Origin: Pseudomonadota bacterium
GTDB lineage: Bacteria > Pseudomonadota > Gammaproteobacteria > Xanthomonadales > Xanthomonadaceae
Assembly: GCA_023430045.1 (NCBI GenBank)
Contig: JAEZCF010000067.1
Location: 1 to 26,067 of the forward strand
DNA: 26,067 nt
Direction: 5' to 3'
Shown in pieces: positions 10,415 through 17,874 of the stretch. The translations under genes were made by a program, and so were the position numbers. The number at the start of each line of letters is the position of its first letter. The first letter of the stretch is position 1. Under the pieces are notes generated by a model. That model searched no databases and was not told the origin of the DNA. It was given only the letters and a program-made list of their open reading frames with translations.

Positions 10415-11572
10415 GTGGTTCATGCCGTCACAAAACTAAATGCCCAGACGGATCCGTTTCACCAGCTGAAGTTGCTGATAGAAAGCGTCAGCGATCATGG
10501 CCTGTACCTCATCGATGTCAGTGGCATGGTGTGCAGCTGGAATCCGGGTGCGCAACGCATCATGGGTTACAGCGCAGAAGAAGTGATCGGCACGCATTTC
10601 AGTCGTTTCCATGGCGCCGAGGAATGCGCCGCCGGTGAGCCGGAGCGCTCACTGCTTCTCGCCGCGCAGGAAGGCCGCTATGCCAGCGAAGGCTGGCGGG
10701 TACGCAGCGACGGCAGCCGCTTCAGGGCCAGCGTGGTGATAGAGCCGGTGCTGGAAGCCGAAGTGCTGGTCGGGTTCGTCAAGGTGACCCGCGACATCAC
10801 CGAGAGCTACCAGGCGCAAACCCTGCTGCGCGATGCGCAACGGGCGCTGGCCAGCACCCACCAGTTCGAAAAGGTCAACGTGCTCAGCCGGGGACTGGCC
10901 CATGAATTCAACAATCTGCTGACCACCATCCACAATGCGCTGGACCTGATCGCGCTGCGCTCCGACGACGACCCCGCCACCGCACGACTGATCGGCAACG
11001 CCCAGGCGGCCGCCGACCGTGGTGCCATGCTGACCCGGCAACTGCTGGCATTCGCTGCCGGCCAGACGCTGGTCCGCGAACGGGTCAACATCGCCGCATG
11101 GATGGATCGGGTGTTGCCGGCGTTGAACAATCGCTGCCCGGGCGGGCTGGAGCTGAGCCTGGATCTTGCTCCTGATCTTCCCGACGTACTGCTGGATCCG
11201 GCGCAGCTTGAAAGCGCCCTGCACAATCTGGTGGCCAACGCCTGCGATGCCATGCCCCAGGGGGGCCGCATCCGTATCGCCGGCGAACTGGAACGCCGGC
11301 TGGATCCGCAGGCCGATTCGCCCACCTATCGCACGTTCGTCGCCCTGCGCGTGCACGACGAGGGCCATGGCATGGCGCCGGATATCGCCGAACGTGCCAG
11401 TGAACCGTTTTTCACCACCAAGGACATCGGCCAGGGCAGCGGACTGGGCCTCAGCCAGGTGTTCGGATTTGTTACCCAATGCGGCGGGTTCGTCGATGTG
11501 TCCAGCACCGAGGGTGATGGCACCATTGTAAGCCTGCTGCTGCCTGCTCTGGAGAATTGCGCCAATGACTGA
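10415..11572 (+). CDS. PAS-domain histidine kinase, soluble
   Basis: A 385-aa kinase. Residues about 16-130 are a PAS sensor (GLYLIDVSGMVCSWNPGAQRIMGYSAEEVIG..., ending FVKVTRDITE, the usual PAC end). The H-box is RGLAHEFNNLLTTIHNAL (His163), of the HxFNN type common in PAS kinases. The HATPase carries NLVANACDAMP, DEGHGM, PFFTTK and GSGLGLSQVFGFV. There is no transmembrane segment, so it senses a cytoplasmic cue such as redox state, light or a ligand; no cofactor-binding residue can be named with confidence. The ATG at 10415 has only a weak upstream ribosome site. It overlaps its partner receiver by 8 bp, so the two are co-translated. It is divergent from the CheR/CheB operon, hinting at a shared pathway. 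Confidence 0.9.
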   Translation: MVHAVTKLNAQTDPFHQLKLLIESVSDHGLYLIDVSGMVCSWNPGAQRIMGYSAEEVIGTHFSRFHGAEECAAGEPERSLLLAAQEGRYASEGWRVRSDGSRFRASVVIEPVLEAEVLVGFVKVTRDITESYQAQTLLRDAQRALASTHQFEKVNVLSRGLAHEFNNLLTTIHNALDLIALRSDDDPATARLIGNAQAAADRGAMLTRQLLAFAAGQTLVRERVNIAAWMDRVLPALNNRCPGGLELSLDLAPDLPDVLLDPAQLESALHNLVANACDAMPQGGRIRIAGELERRLDPQADSPTYRTFVALRVHDEGHGMAPDIAERASEPFFTTKDIGQGSGLGLSQVFGFVTQCGGFVDVSSTEGDGTIVSLLLPALENCAND

Positions 11573-11924
11573 CCCTATCCGCGTACTCATGGTCGAAGAC
11601 CAGGAGGACCTGCGCGACATGATCGGGCTGGCCCTTCAGGACATGGGCATCAGCGTGGATACCACCGCAGACGGCCACGAGGCCGTGGCGATGATGGAAT
11701 CCAGGCAGGATTACGATGTGGTGTTCAGTGATGTCAGCATGCCCAACGGCATGTCCGGCATCGAGCTGAGCGAACACGTGGCGCGCACGCAGCCGTCGGC
11801 GCGGATGATCCTCTCGTCCGGCTATGCGCGTTCGCAGTTGCCACCGCTTCCGGGCAACGTGGAATTCCTGCCCAAGCCCTACCGGCTGCGCCAGCTGCTG
11901 GAATTGCTGACCCGTACGGGCTGA
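11565..11924 (+). CDS. Single-domain response regulator (CheY-like)
   Basis: The 119-aa protein is a single receiver domain: acidic pocket ED (Glu11-Asp12), phosphoacceptor Asp56 in VVFSDVSMPNGMSG, then ILSSGYA and EFLPKPY for the switch Ser and Lys. There is no DNA-binding or enzymatic output, so it works by protein contact or as a phosphate shuttle. It overlaps the PAS kinase gene by 8 bp and is its obvious partner. A SMAG repeat begins 3 bp after the stop. Receivers of this type following HxFNN kinases are common, and the downstream target is usually unlinked. The adjacent hybrid kinase with three receivers makes crosstalk plausible but unproven. Confidence 0.92.
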   Translation: MTDPIRVLMVEDQEDLRDMIGLALQDMGISVDTTADGHEAVAMMESRQDYDVVFSDVSMPNGMSGIELSEHVARTQPSARMILSSGYARSQLPPLPGNVEFLPKPYRLRQLLELLTRTG

Positions 11925-11926
11925 TC

Positions 11927-12126
11927 GTAGAGCCGGGCTCTGCCCGGCTGCCTGGCACGGCCTGGCATTTCCTGGTTGCTGGCCAACGGCCGGCACTACC
12001 CTATTCGTGGACGGCTCCTGCGCGGTAGAGCCGGCCGCTGGCCGGCTGCCTGGCACGGCTTGGCATTTTATGGTTGCCGGCCAACGGCCGGCACTACCGT
12101 GATTGCCGGCCAGCGGCCGGCACTAC
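11927..12126. repeat. Cluster of five SMAG-type repeats
   Basis: Between the receiver gene and the copper chaperone gene lie 11927-11950 (GTAG head, plus), 11977-11999 (minus, ends CACTAC), 12025-12048 (plus), 12075-12097 (minus) and 12104-12126 (minus). Orientation alternates for the first four, and a spacer related to CCTGGCACGGC.TGGCATTT follows both plus copies. A plus/minus repeat dimer of about 75-100 bp has therefore been duplicated as a unit. Arms vary between the CCGGGC and CCGGCC types. Confidence 0.88.
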
Positions 12127-12147
12127 CGTTCTACGCCCCATGAAGGT

Positions 12148-12597
12148 TTACGGTACCGCGCTGCGCACCTGCAACGTTCCATCCACCTTGCGCCCGTCTT
12201 CCAGGCTCAGCCGCAACGGCAGCTGCGCCCCCGCTTTCAGCGCCACCTCCGGCTGCATCAACATCAGGTGCAGGCCACCGGGTTTCAGCTCGACCGTCGC
12301 GCCCGCCGCGATGGGCAGGCGCTCCACCGCGCGCATGCGGCTGACCCCGTCCACCAGCGTGGTTTCGTGCAGCGACACATCGCCGAACGCTTTGCTGCCG
12401 GCAGCGACCACCACCACCGGGGCGCGACAGTCATTGTGGATCTGGCCGTAGCCGGCCGCCATCGGCATCGCGCCCGGAGGCAGGCGAAGCCAACCATCGC
12501 GCAGCGACACGCAGGCGGGCTCCGCCGCCATGGCCACCGCCGATGCTGCGAACGCACACACCCCCAACAATACGCACACGAATGGTTTGGTTATCAT
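12148..12597 (-). CDS. PCu(A)C periplasmic copper chaperone
   Basis: The 149-aa precursor has a signal peptide (hydrophobic residues 5-23, likely cleavage after AMA at 22-24) and then a PCu(A)C domain (DUF461). The copper-binding pattern H-x10-M-x21-H-x-M is perfect: His77, Met88, His110 and Met112. Two cysteines (29 and 57) could form a disulfide. The family delivers Cu(I) to the CuA/CuB sites of terminal oxidases in the periplasm, often with a Sco-like partner, which is not encoded nearby. The ATG at 12597 is chosen because it gives the signal peptide; its ribosome site is weak. The gene is divergent from the enoyl-CoA isomerase gene, with only 34 bp between start codons. Confidence 0.9.
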   Translation of the reverse strand: MITKPFVCVLLGVCAFAASAVAMAAEPACVSLRDGWLRLPPGAMPMAAGYGQIHNDCRAPVVVVAAGSKAFGDVSLHETTLVDGVSRMRAVERLPIAAGATVELKPGGLHLMLMQPEVALKAGAQLPLRLSLEDGRKVDGTLQVRSAVP

Positions 12598-12631
12598 CGG
12601 CTTCGTTCCCTGTCCGCAACGAGACTGCAGC

Positions 12632-13411
12632 ATGACGACGCTCATCGAGGTGATCAACCATGGCCCCATCCGCGAACTGCGGCTGGCGCGTCCCCCGGTC
12701 AATGCGTTGGACACCGAGCTGTGCCGGCACCTGATCCAGGCGATCAACCAGGCCATGGCCGATGACGTGCACGGCATCGTGCTCTCGGGCAGCGAGCGCA
12801 TCTTCAGCGCTGGCATGGACGTGCCGCACCTGCTCAGCCACGGCGAGGACAAGCACAAGCTGCTGGACAGCTGGCAGGCCTTCTTCGGCGCAGTGCGCAC
12901 GCTGGCCGAATGCCGCGTACCGGTAGTGGCCGCCCTGACCGGGCACGCCCCGGCCGGTGGCTGCGTGCTCGCCCTGTGCTGCGACTACCGGATCATCGCG
13001 CGCAGCTCCGATGCCGCCCATCCCACCGTGATCGGCCTGAACGAGGTCCAGGTCGGGCTGGTTGCGCCGGAAGGGATCCAGCGCCTGATGCGCCGCGTGG
13101 TCGGGCATCACCGGGCCACTACCCTGCTGGTCGGCGGCGAGATGGTGCCGGCCGAGCGTGCGCTGGAGATCGGGCTGGTCGATGAGGTGGTCGATGCCGA
13201 CCTGGTCGTGGCCCGCGCCGTGGCCTGGCTGCAGGCCCTGCTCAAGCTGCCGCGGCAGCCGATGCTGCTGACCCGCACCATCGCCCGCGCCGACCTGCAC
13301 GAGGCCCTGCACGCCGATCTGATCCAGCTCGACCGCTTCGTCGAGGCCTGGTACGCCCCGGACGCCCAGCAGGAGCTGCAGGGGCTGGTGGCCCGGCTGG
13401 GCAAGGGATGA
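12632..13411 (+). CDS. Enoyl-CoA hydratase/isomerase family protein (Eci-like)
   Basis: A 259-aa crotonase-fold enzyme. The oxyanion-hole segments are FSAGMDVPHL and HAPAGGCVLALCCDYRI. The pattern PPVN..., PAGGC..ALCCDYRI..., GLNEVQVGLVAP matches delta3,delta2-enoyl-CoA isomerase (mitochondrial ECI1) better than classical hydratases; the Glu of GLNE is the catalytic base in ECI1. It would shift double bonds during breakdown of unsaturated fatty acids in the cytoplasm. I chose the ATG at 12632 because homology begins there; a longer in-frame extension to 12530 would run antisense through the copper chaperone signal peptide. The family assignment is firm; isomerase versus hydratase is inference. 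Confidence 0.88.
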   Translation: MTTLIEVINHGPIRELRLARPPVNALDTELCRHLIQAINQAMADDVHGIVLSGSERIFSAGMDVPHLLSHGEDKHKLLDSWQAFFGAVRTLAECRVPVVAALTGHAPAGGCVLALCCDYRIIARSSDAAHPTVIGLNEVQVGLVAPEGIQRLMRRVVGHHRATTLLVGGEMVPAERALEIGLVDEVVDADLVVARAVAWLQALLKLPRQPMLLTRTIARADLHEALHADLIQLDRFVEAWYAPDAQQELQGLVARLGKG

Positions 13412-13442
13412 CCCACCACGGCTGACGCACCCGCGCACACCG

Positions 13443-13521
13443 GTAGTGCCGGCCGCTGGCCGGCAACCAGGCAATGAATGATCGAAGTGGTGCGTGGTTG
13501 CCGGCCATGGGCCGGCACTAC
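13443..13521. repeat. Facing pair of SMAG-type repeats
   Basis: Copy 13443-13465 has its GTAG head on the plus strand; copy 13499-13521 ends CACTAC and is in the opposite orientation. The two are 33 bp apart, so the pair could also fold as one long imperfect cruciform. The second copy ends 2 bp before a perfect -10 hexamer upstream of tesB. Confidence 0.88.
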
Positions 13522-13523
13522 CC

Positions 13524-13529
13524 TATAAT
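13524..13529 (+). promoter_or_regulatory. Perfect -10 box TATAAT upstream of tesB
   Basis: TATAAT lies at 13524-13529. A TTGCCG at 13498-13503 is the nearest -35 resemblance, but with a 20-bp spacer. The region 17 bp upstream is SMAG repeat sequence. The transcript would start near 13536, leaving a leader of about 23 nt before the TTG start. Confidence 0.5.
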
Positions 13530-13558
13530 TTGCGTTCGCCCACCCCAGGTTGCTTCCC

Positions 13559-14467
13559 TTGTCCGCCACGCACGAACCCGTCGTTTCCGAGCTGATCGAC
13601 CTGCTCTCGCTCGAACGCCTGGAAGACAATCTGTTCCGCGGCCAGAGCCGCGATATCGGCACCAAGTACGTCTTTGGCGGCCAAGTGCTGGGCCAGGCGC
13701 TGTCGGCCGCCCAGAAGACCGTCGAGAACGGCCGCCACGTGCATTCGCTGCACGCCTACTTCCTGCGCGCGGGCAACATCGACCATCCCATCGTCTACGA
13801 CGTGGACCGCACCCGCGATGGCGGCAGCTTCTCCGTGCGCCGGGTCACCGCGATCCAGCACGGCAAGGTGATCTTCTTCTGCGCGGCCTCGTTCCAGCAG
13901 GCCGAGACCGGCGCCGAGCACCAGCACAAGATGCCGGAAGTGCCGCAGCCCGAAGACATCGAGCCGAACCAGCCGCTGCCGCAGGCGGTCCTGGATCGCC
14001 TGCCGATCAAGGTGCAGCGCTGGCTCTCGCGGGGCGGCCCGTTCGAGTTCCGCCACGTGTACCCGCGCGATGAACTCAATCCGCCCAAGCGTCCGCCGTA
14101 CCACCAGGTGTGGCTGCGCCTGAACGAGACCGTTGGCGATGCCCCTGAGCTGCACCAGGCGCTGCTCGCCTACGCCTCGGATTTCCATCTGCTCGGCACC
14201 GCGACCTTCCCGCACGGCATCAGCTACTACCAGCCGCACGTGCAGATGGCCTCGCTGGACCACGCGATCTGGTTCCACCGCCCGTTCCGCGCCGACGATT
14301 GGCTGCTGTACTCGCTCGACAGCCCCAGCGCGCAGGATTCGCGCGGACTGGCGCGTGGCCAGTTCTTCACCCGCAACGGCATCCTGGTCGCCAGCACCGC
14401 GCAGGAAGGCCTGATCCGGGTGGTCGAGGACAGTGCCGCGGCCGCCGCCGTACCGGCCAAGGACTGA
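13559..14467 (+). CDS. tesB: Acyl-CoA thioesterase II
   Basis: The 302-aa double-hotdog enzyme hydrolyses acyl-CoA to free fatty acid and CoA. Signature segments are LFRGQSRDIGTKYVFGGQVLGQAL, HSLHAYFLRAGN, FSVRRVTAIQHGKVIFF, YASDFHLLGTA, HAIWFHRPFRADDWLLY and GLARGQFFTRNGILVASTAQEGL. The Asp of SDFHLL, a Thr/Ser in the second half and the Gln of TAQEG fit the E. coli TesB Asp/Thr/Gln triad. I chose a TTG start at 13559 (protein beginning SATHEP after the initiator): AGG lies 9 nt upstream, whereas the in-frame TTG at 13550 would abut that site. The following gene starts 1 nt after the stop, so the two are probably coupled. Confidence 0.93.
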   Translation: MSATHEPVVSELIDLLSLERLEDNLFRGQSRDIGTKYVFGGQVLGQALSAAQKTVENGRHVHSLHAYFLRAGNIDHPIVYDVDRTRDGGSFSVRRVTAIQHGKVIFFCAASFQQAETGAEHQHKMPEVPQPEDIEPNQPLPQAVLDRLPIKVQRWLSRGGPFEFRHVYPRDELNPPKRPPYHQVWLRLNETVGDAPELHQALLAYASDFHLLGTATFPHGISYYQPHVQMASLDHAIWFHRPFRADDWLLYSLDSPSAQDSRGLARGQFFTRNGILVASTAQEGLIRVVEDSAAAAAVPAKD

Positions 14468-14468
14468 C

Positions 14469-14978
14469 ATGAGACAGATCTTCAACAGCCAGCGCGTGGA
14501 AACCGTCGAAGGCGTGGCCCAGCTGCTGCGCGACGCCGGCATCGAAGTGCGCATCACCAACGGACGCTCGTACCACAGCAAGCGCGGCAGCCAGTTCAGC
14601 TATCTGGACAAGGAAAAGGCCACGACCCATCCGACCCTGTGGGTGGTGCATGCCGACGACCAGCCGCGCGCGCGCGAGATCCTGCGCGATGCACGCCTGC
14701 TGGAAACCACCCGCCGCGACCACCCGACCGCGCAGTTCGCGTTCCGCGACGAGGTCGCCCAGGCCGACGCCCCGCGCAACTGGCCCTGGCGCATCCGCAT
14801 CGGCCTGCTGCTGGTGATCGCTGCCGTGGCGATGGTGGTGGTCATGCGCCACCGCGGAGCGCCGGTGGTGGCGCCTGCCCCGGCACCGGTGACCCAGCCG
14901 GCCTCGACGCCGACCGCACCGGCCGCCACGCCGCCGGAAGAAGAGGAAGTGCGGGTTCGGATCCAGCCCGCCGAATAA
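14469..14978 (+). CDS. DUF2007-like protein with C-terminal membrane anchor
   Basis: A 169-aa protein. Residues 1-75 (MRQIFNSQRVETVEGVAQLL..., GIEVRITNGRSYHS, LWVVHADDQPRAREIL) resemble the DUF2007 'putative signal transducing protein' fold. A hydrophobic helix follows (about 104-124), then a Pro/Ala/Thr-rich tail ending in acidic EEEE. The topology is probably a small cytosolic domain, one membrane pass and a flexible periplasmic tail. The ATG starts 1 nt after the tesB stop, with AAGGA inside the last tesB codons, so it is co-expressed with tesB. Its function is not known; the family name rests on motif resemblance only. Confidence 0.75.
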   Translation: MRQIFNSQRVETVEGVAQLLRDAGIEVRITNGRSYHSKRGSQFSYLDKEKATTHPTLWVVHADDQPRAREILRDARLLETTRRDHPTAQFAFRDEVAQADAPRNWPWRIRIGLLLVIAAVAMVVVMRHRGAPVVAPAPAPVTQPASTPTAPAATPPEEEEVRVRIQPAE

Positions 14979-14979
14979 C

Positions 14980-15004
14980 AGGTCGTGCCGGCCGCTGGCA
15001 CGAC
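14980..15004. repeat. Hairpin after the DUF2007-like gene
   Basis: A perfect 9-bp inverted repeat (arms GGTCGTGCC and GGCACGACC, 7-nt loop) follows the stop codon. The loop and inner arm resemble the SMAG core CCGGCCGCTGG, so it may be a decayed repeat. There is no T-run, so termination is uncertain. Confidence 0.55.
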
Positions 15005-15062
15005 CCGGTCACATCCGGGCCCGGCACGCGTCATGATGGGACCATCCCCGGGGGAGGACACC

Positions 15063-16271
15063 ATGACGCCGCATCCGCTGACCACCACGCTCGAACGCGA
15101 GCTGCCCGCCGCCGCCGGTGGCTGCCAGCAGTCCTACGGCCGCATCGTGCTGGCCTGCCAGAACACGGTCACCGCGATCGCGCTGGCGATCACCCGCGAC
15201 GTGCACGCCAGTGAGGACATCGCGCAGGAGGCCTTCATCAAGGCCTGGCAGCAGCTTAACCAGTTGCACAGCCATGCCAGCTTCCTGCCATGGCTGCGCC
15301 AGATCACCCGCAACCTGGCCCGCGACTGGCTGCGCGCCAACCGCGGCCGTCCGCTCTCCGGCGAAGCCGCCGAAATCGCCATCAACATGGCTGCCGACCC
15401 CAGCCCGAGCGCCCCGGAGCACCTGCAGCGGGTGGAAGAGGAACTGGCGGCCGAAGAGATCATCTCGGCGCTGCCCGAAGACAGCCGCGAGACCCTGCTG
15501 CTGTATTACCGCGAAGGCCAGAGCTCGCAGCAGGTCGCCGATCTGCTCGGCCTCAGCGATGCCGCCGTGCGCAAGCGCCTCTCGCGCGCTCGCGCCACCG
15601 TGCGCGACGAGATGATGCGCCGCTTCAGCGAGTTCGCGCGCAGCAGCGCGCCGAGTGCCGCGTTCGCCACAACGGTGGTCTCGATGGTGCTGGTCGCCGC
15701 GCCCGGTACGGCCAGTGCCGCGATCCTGCTCGGCACCGGGCTGGGCACCAGTAAGCTCGGGCTGGGCGGTGCCAGTGTTTCCGGCGGTGCCGCCCTGGGT
15801 TCACTGAGTGCGGCAGCCAGCCAGAGCCACGTGCTGCCGCCGGATTTCGCCTGGGGTGCGATCGCCGGCAGCGTGGTCGGGGGCGTACTGGGCAGCTACC
15901 TGGGGGGCCGTTACCTGCTCTCGTACGCCGAGAACGAGAGTGAGCGAACCGCCATCCGCGGGTTCGTGCACTACAGCACGTTCACTGCCATGCTGACGTG
16001 CGTCGCCGTCTTCGCCCTGAGCTTCCTGCCGCTGGCTTGGTACTGGCCCGTGGTGGCGTTGGCGATCGGGCTTGGCCTGATCAACTATCAGTGTCTCGTT
16101 CCGCTGCAGCGGATCATGGCCCCGATGATCGCGCGCGATGCGGCGCGCCATGGACGCACCGGCCCGAACTGGAAATACGAGTCGCTGTACGGCCGCAAAG
16201 CGCTGTGGGTGATGAACCTGTTCGTGGTCGGCACCATCGTCTGGGCGATGTACAGGAACGGCCGGATCTGA
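15063..16271 (+). CDS. ECF-type sigma factor fused to a multi-pass membrane domain
   Basis: A 402-aa protein. Residues about 24-92 are sigma region 2 (DVHASEDIAQEAFIKAWQQL, then FLPWLRQITRNLARDWLRA). Residues 134-186 are region 4 (ALPEDSRETLLLYYREGQSSQQVADLLGLSDAAVRKRLSRAR). The remaining 215 residues are hydrophobic: candidate helices near 200-226, 263-285, 303-322, 325-343 and 380-396, with a polar stretch (344-379) before the last. ECF sigma factors are normally about 180-200 aa and held by a separate anti-sigma protein. Here the membrane part may serve that role in cis. No anti-sigma gene is adjacent. A strong GGGGGAGG ribosome site lies 5 nt before the ATG. The gene ends at a bidirectional terminator. 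Confidence 0.87.
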   Translation: MTPHPLTTTLERELPAAAGGCQQSYGRIVLACQNTVTAIALAITRDVHASEDIAQEAFIKAWQQLNQLHSHASFLPWLRQITRNLARDWLRANRGRPLSGEAAEIAINMAADPSPSAPEHLQRVEEELAAEEIISALPEDSRETLLLYYREGQSSQQVADLLGLSDAAVRKRLSRARATVRDEMMRRFSEFARSSAPSAAFATTVVSMVLVAAPGTASAAILLGTGLGTSKLGLGGASVSGGAALGSLSAAASQSHVLPPDFAWGAIAGSVVGGVLGSYLGGRYLLSYAENESERTAIRGFVHYSTFTAMLTCVAVFALSFLPLAWYWPVVALAIGLGLINYQCLVPLQRIMAPMIARDAARHGRTGPNWKYESLYGRKALWVMNLFVVGTIVWAMYRNGRI

Positions 16272-16276
16272 CACAG

Positions 16277-16304
16277 AAAAGCGCCGGTCGATGACCGGCG
16301 CTTT
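16277..16304. terminator. Bidirectional terminator between sigma factor and EF-hand genes
   Basis: A perfect 9-bp stem (GCGCCGGTC at 16281-16289, GACCGGCGC at 16293-16301, 3-nt loop) is flanked by AAAA and TTT. It sits between convergent genes and can end both transcripts, although the T-tracts are short. Confidence 0.8.
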
Positions 16305-16330
16305 CGTCCTGCGCAGCTTCAGCGGGATGC

Positions 16331-16927
16331 TTACTTCGCCGCCGGCGCCATCGGCGGCTTGCCGTCGTGGTGCTTGCCATCGCGATGATCGCCACGCGGG
16401 CCGCCGAACGGGCCCTTGGCTGCATCGAACTCGGCCTTGCTCAGCTGGCCGTCCTTGTTGGTGTCGGCCGCGGCGAACCAGGCGTCACGATGCTGCTTCA
16501 TGCGCAGCTCGCGGTCGGCCTTGTCCAGGTAGCCATCCTTGTTGACGTCCATCTCATCGAAGCGCGCGGCCAGGCGCGGATCGGCCTTGGCTTCCTCACG
16601 GCTGATGCGGCCATCCTTGTTGGTGTCCAGCTTGGCCATCCAGTCGCCATGGCCACCCGGGCCACGCCCGTGGCGCTTGCCGTGCCCGCGCGGCAGTTCC
16701 TCGCGGGACAGCTTGCCGTCCTTGTTGGTGTCCAGGGTGTCGAACTGCGCGGCCAGGCGCGGGGCCTTCGCCGCTTCGGTGCGGTCGATGAAGCCATCGC
16801 CATTGGTATCCAGCTTGGCGCGGGCAGGCTTGTCGCCGGCGACGGGGGTATCGGCGGCGACCGCCAGGCCGGCAGCACCGGTGGACAGCAGCAGGGCCAG
16901 CAGCAGGAGGGATTTGCGGTTGCGCAT
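16331..16927 (-). CDS. Secreted EF-hand calcium-binding protein with five EF-hands
   Basis: The 198-aa protein has a signal peptide (MRNRKSLLLLALLLSTGAA..., likely cut after AVA) and then five EF-hand loops: DTNGDGFIDRTE, DTNKDGKLSREE, DTNKDGRISREE, DVNKDGYLDKAD and DTNKDGQLSKAE. Each has Asp/Asn ligands at positions 1, 3 and 5. All but the fourth end in the bidentate Glu; the fourth has Asp. A His/Gly/Lys-rich segment separates hands 2 and 3, and the C-terminus is His/Gly/Pro-rich. It should bind calcium in the periplasm or outside; the partner is unknown. GGAG lies about 7 nt before the ATG at 16927. A longer frame to 17032 has no support. At DNA level the loops form near-identical direct repeats that could recombine. 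Confidence 0.9.
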   Translation of the reverse strand: MRNRKSLLLLALLLSTGAAGLAVAADTPVAGDKPARAKLDTNGDGFIDRTEAAKAPRLAAQFDTLDTNKDGKLSREELPRGHGKRHGRGPGGHGDWMAKLDTNKDGRISREEAKADPRLAARFDEMDVNKDGYLDKADRELRMKQHRDAWFAAADTNKDGQLSKAEFDAAKGPFGGPRGDHRDGKHHDGKPPMAPAAK

Positions 16928-17081
16928 GGGTAACTCCGGTTCGTAAGGGATTCTGCGTGTGGTGCATGGCACCCACACCGGTAACAACGCGTGGGCGCCA
17001 GCAGCGTTGACAGCCCGGCCGGCCATGTTCATTTGGCAGACAGTCGCGCCGGCTGCGACGGCACGGGGCTATGCTGTGGGC

Positions 17082-17837
17082 ATGGCAATACACGGCGACC
17101 GCGACGACGAGCTGCGACTGTTCCAGACCGGCGACCACCCCTGTGGCTACTGGCCGGAACGGGCCGCACGCGATCTGGTGCTCGACCCCAACGATCCGCG
17201 GCTGGGCACGCTGTACCCGATGGCGCTGGGCTGGGGCTTCCGCCGCTCCGGCGATCTGGTCTACCGCCCACACTGCGCCGACTGCCACGCCTGCGTGGCC
17301 GTGCGCATCCCCGTGGCACGCTTCGCGCCGGACCGCAGCCAGCGCCGCTGCCTGGCCCGCAATGCGGACCTGGAAGTGCGCATCGTCGCGGCCGAGCAGA
17401 CCGACGAGCAGTTCGCGCTGTACCACCGCTACCTCACCCACCGCCACGCGCAGGGCGGCATGGACGAGCACGGCCCGCACGAGTTCGACCAGTTCCTGAT
17501 CGGGCGCTGGTCGCAGGGCCGCTTCATCGAGATCCGCGGCCCGGCCGCGGACGGCCACCGCGGCCCCCTGCTCGCGGTCGCCGTGACCGATGTGACCCCG
17601 CAGGGGCTCTCGGCGGTCTATACCTTCTTCGACCCGGACCAGGCCCATCGCGGCCTGGGCACCTTCGCGATCCTGCAGCAGATCGCCTGGGCCCAGCGCG
17701 AGCAGCTGCCGCACCTGTACCTGGGTTACTGGATCCGCGACCACCGCAAAATGGACTACAAGCGACGGTTCCGCCCGCTGGAGGCCTACGATGGGCGCCG
17801 CTGGCACGCCTTCGATGACGAACGGGACGGCCGCTGA
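17082..17837 (+). CDS. bpt: Aspartate/glutamate leucyltransferase (Bpt, N-end rule)
   Basis: The 251-aa protein transfers leucine from Leu-tRNA to proteins beginning with Asp or Glu, marking them for ClpS/ClpAP degradation. It matches the Bpt (Ate1-like) family along its length: HPCGYWPERAARDLVLDP, YRPHCADCHACVAVRIPV, a central HRYLTHRHA...GGMDEHGP stretch, then LSAVYTFFDPDQAHRGLGTFAILQQI, LYLGYWI and MDYKRRFRPLE. Cysteines are clustered at the N-terminal end, as is typical. I use the ATG at 17082 because homology begins there; the ribosome site is weak. The next gene starts 37 bp downstream on the same strand. The region before it (16928-17081) separates it from the divergent EF-hand gene and shows no clear promoter. 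Confidence 0.93.
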   Translation: MAIHGDRDDELRLFQTGDHPCGYWPERAARDLVLDPNDPRLGTLYPMALGWGFRRSGDLVYRPHCADCHACVAVRIPVARFAPDRSQRRCLARNADLEVRIVAAEQTDEQFALYHRYLTHRHAQGGMDEHGPHEFDQFLIGRWSQGRFIEIRGPAADGHRGPLLAVAVTDVTPQGLSAVYTFFDPDQAHRGLGTFAILQQIAWAQREQLPHLYLGYWIRDHRKMDYKRRFRPLEAYDGRRWHAFDDERDGR

Positions 17838-17874
17838 CGCAACACTGACACCGTGCCGGGTGCAAAATAGGCGG

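Noticed and set aside
14985..15062. Longer N-terminus for the sigma factor
   Set aside because: The extension is Pro/Gly/Arg-rich repeat-derived sequence, and a strong ribosome site sits directly before the ATG at 15063.
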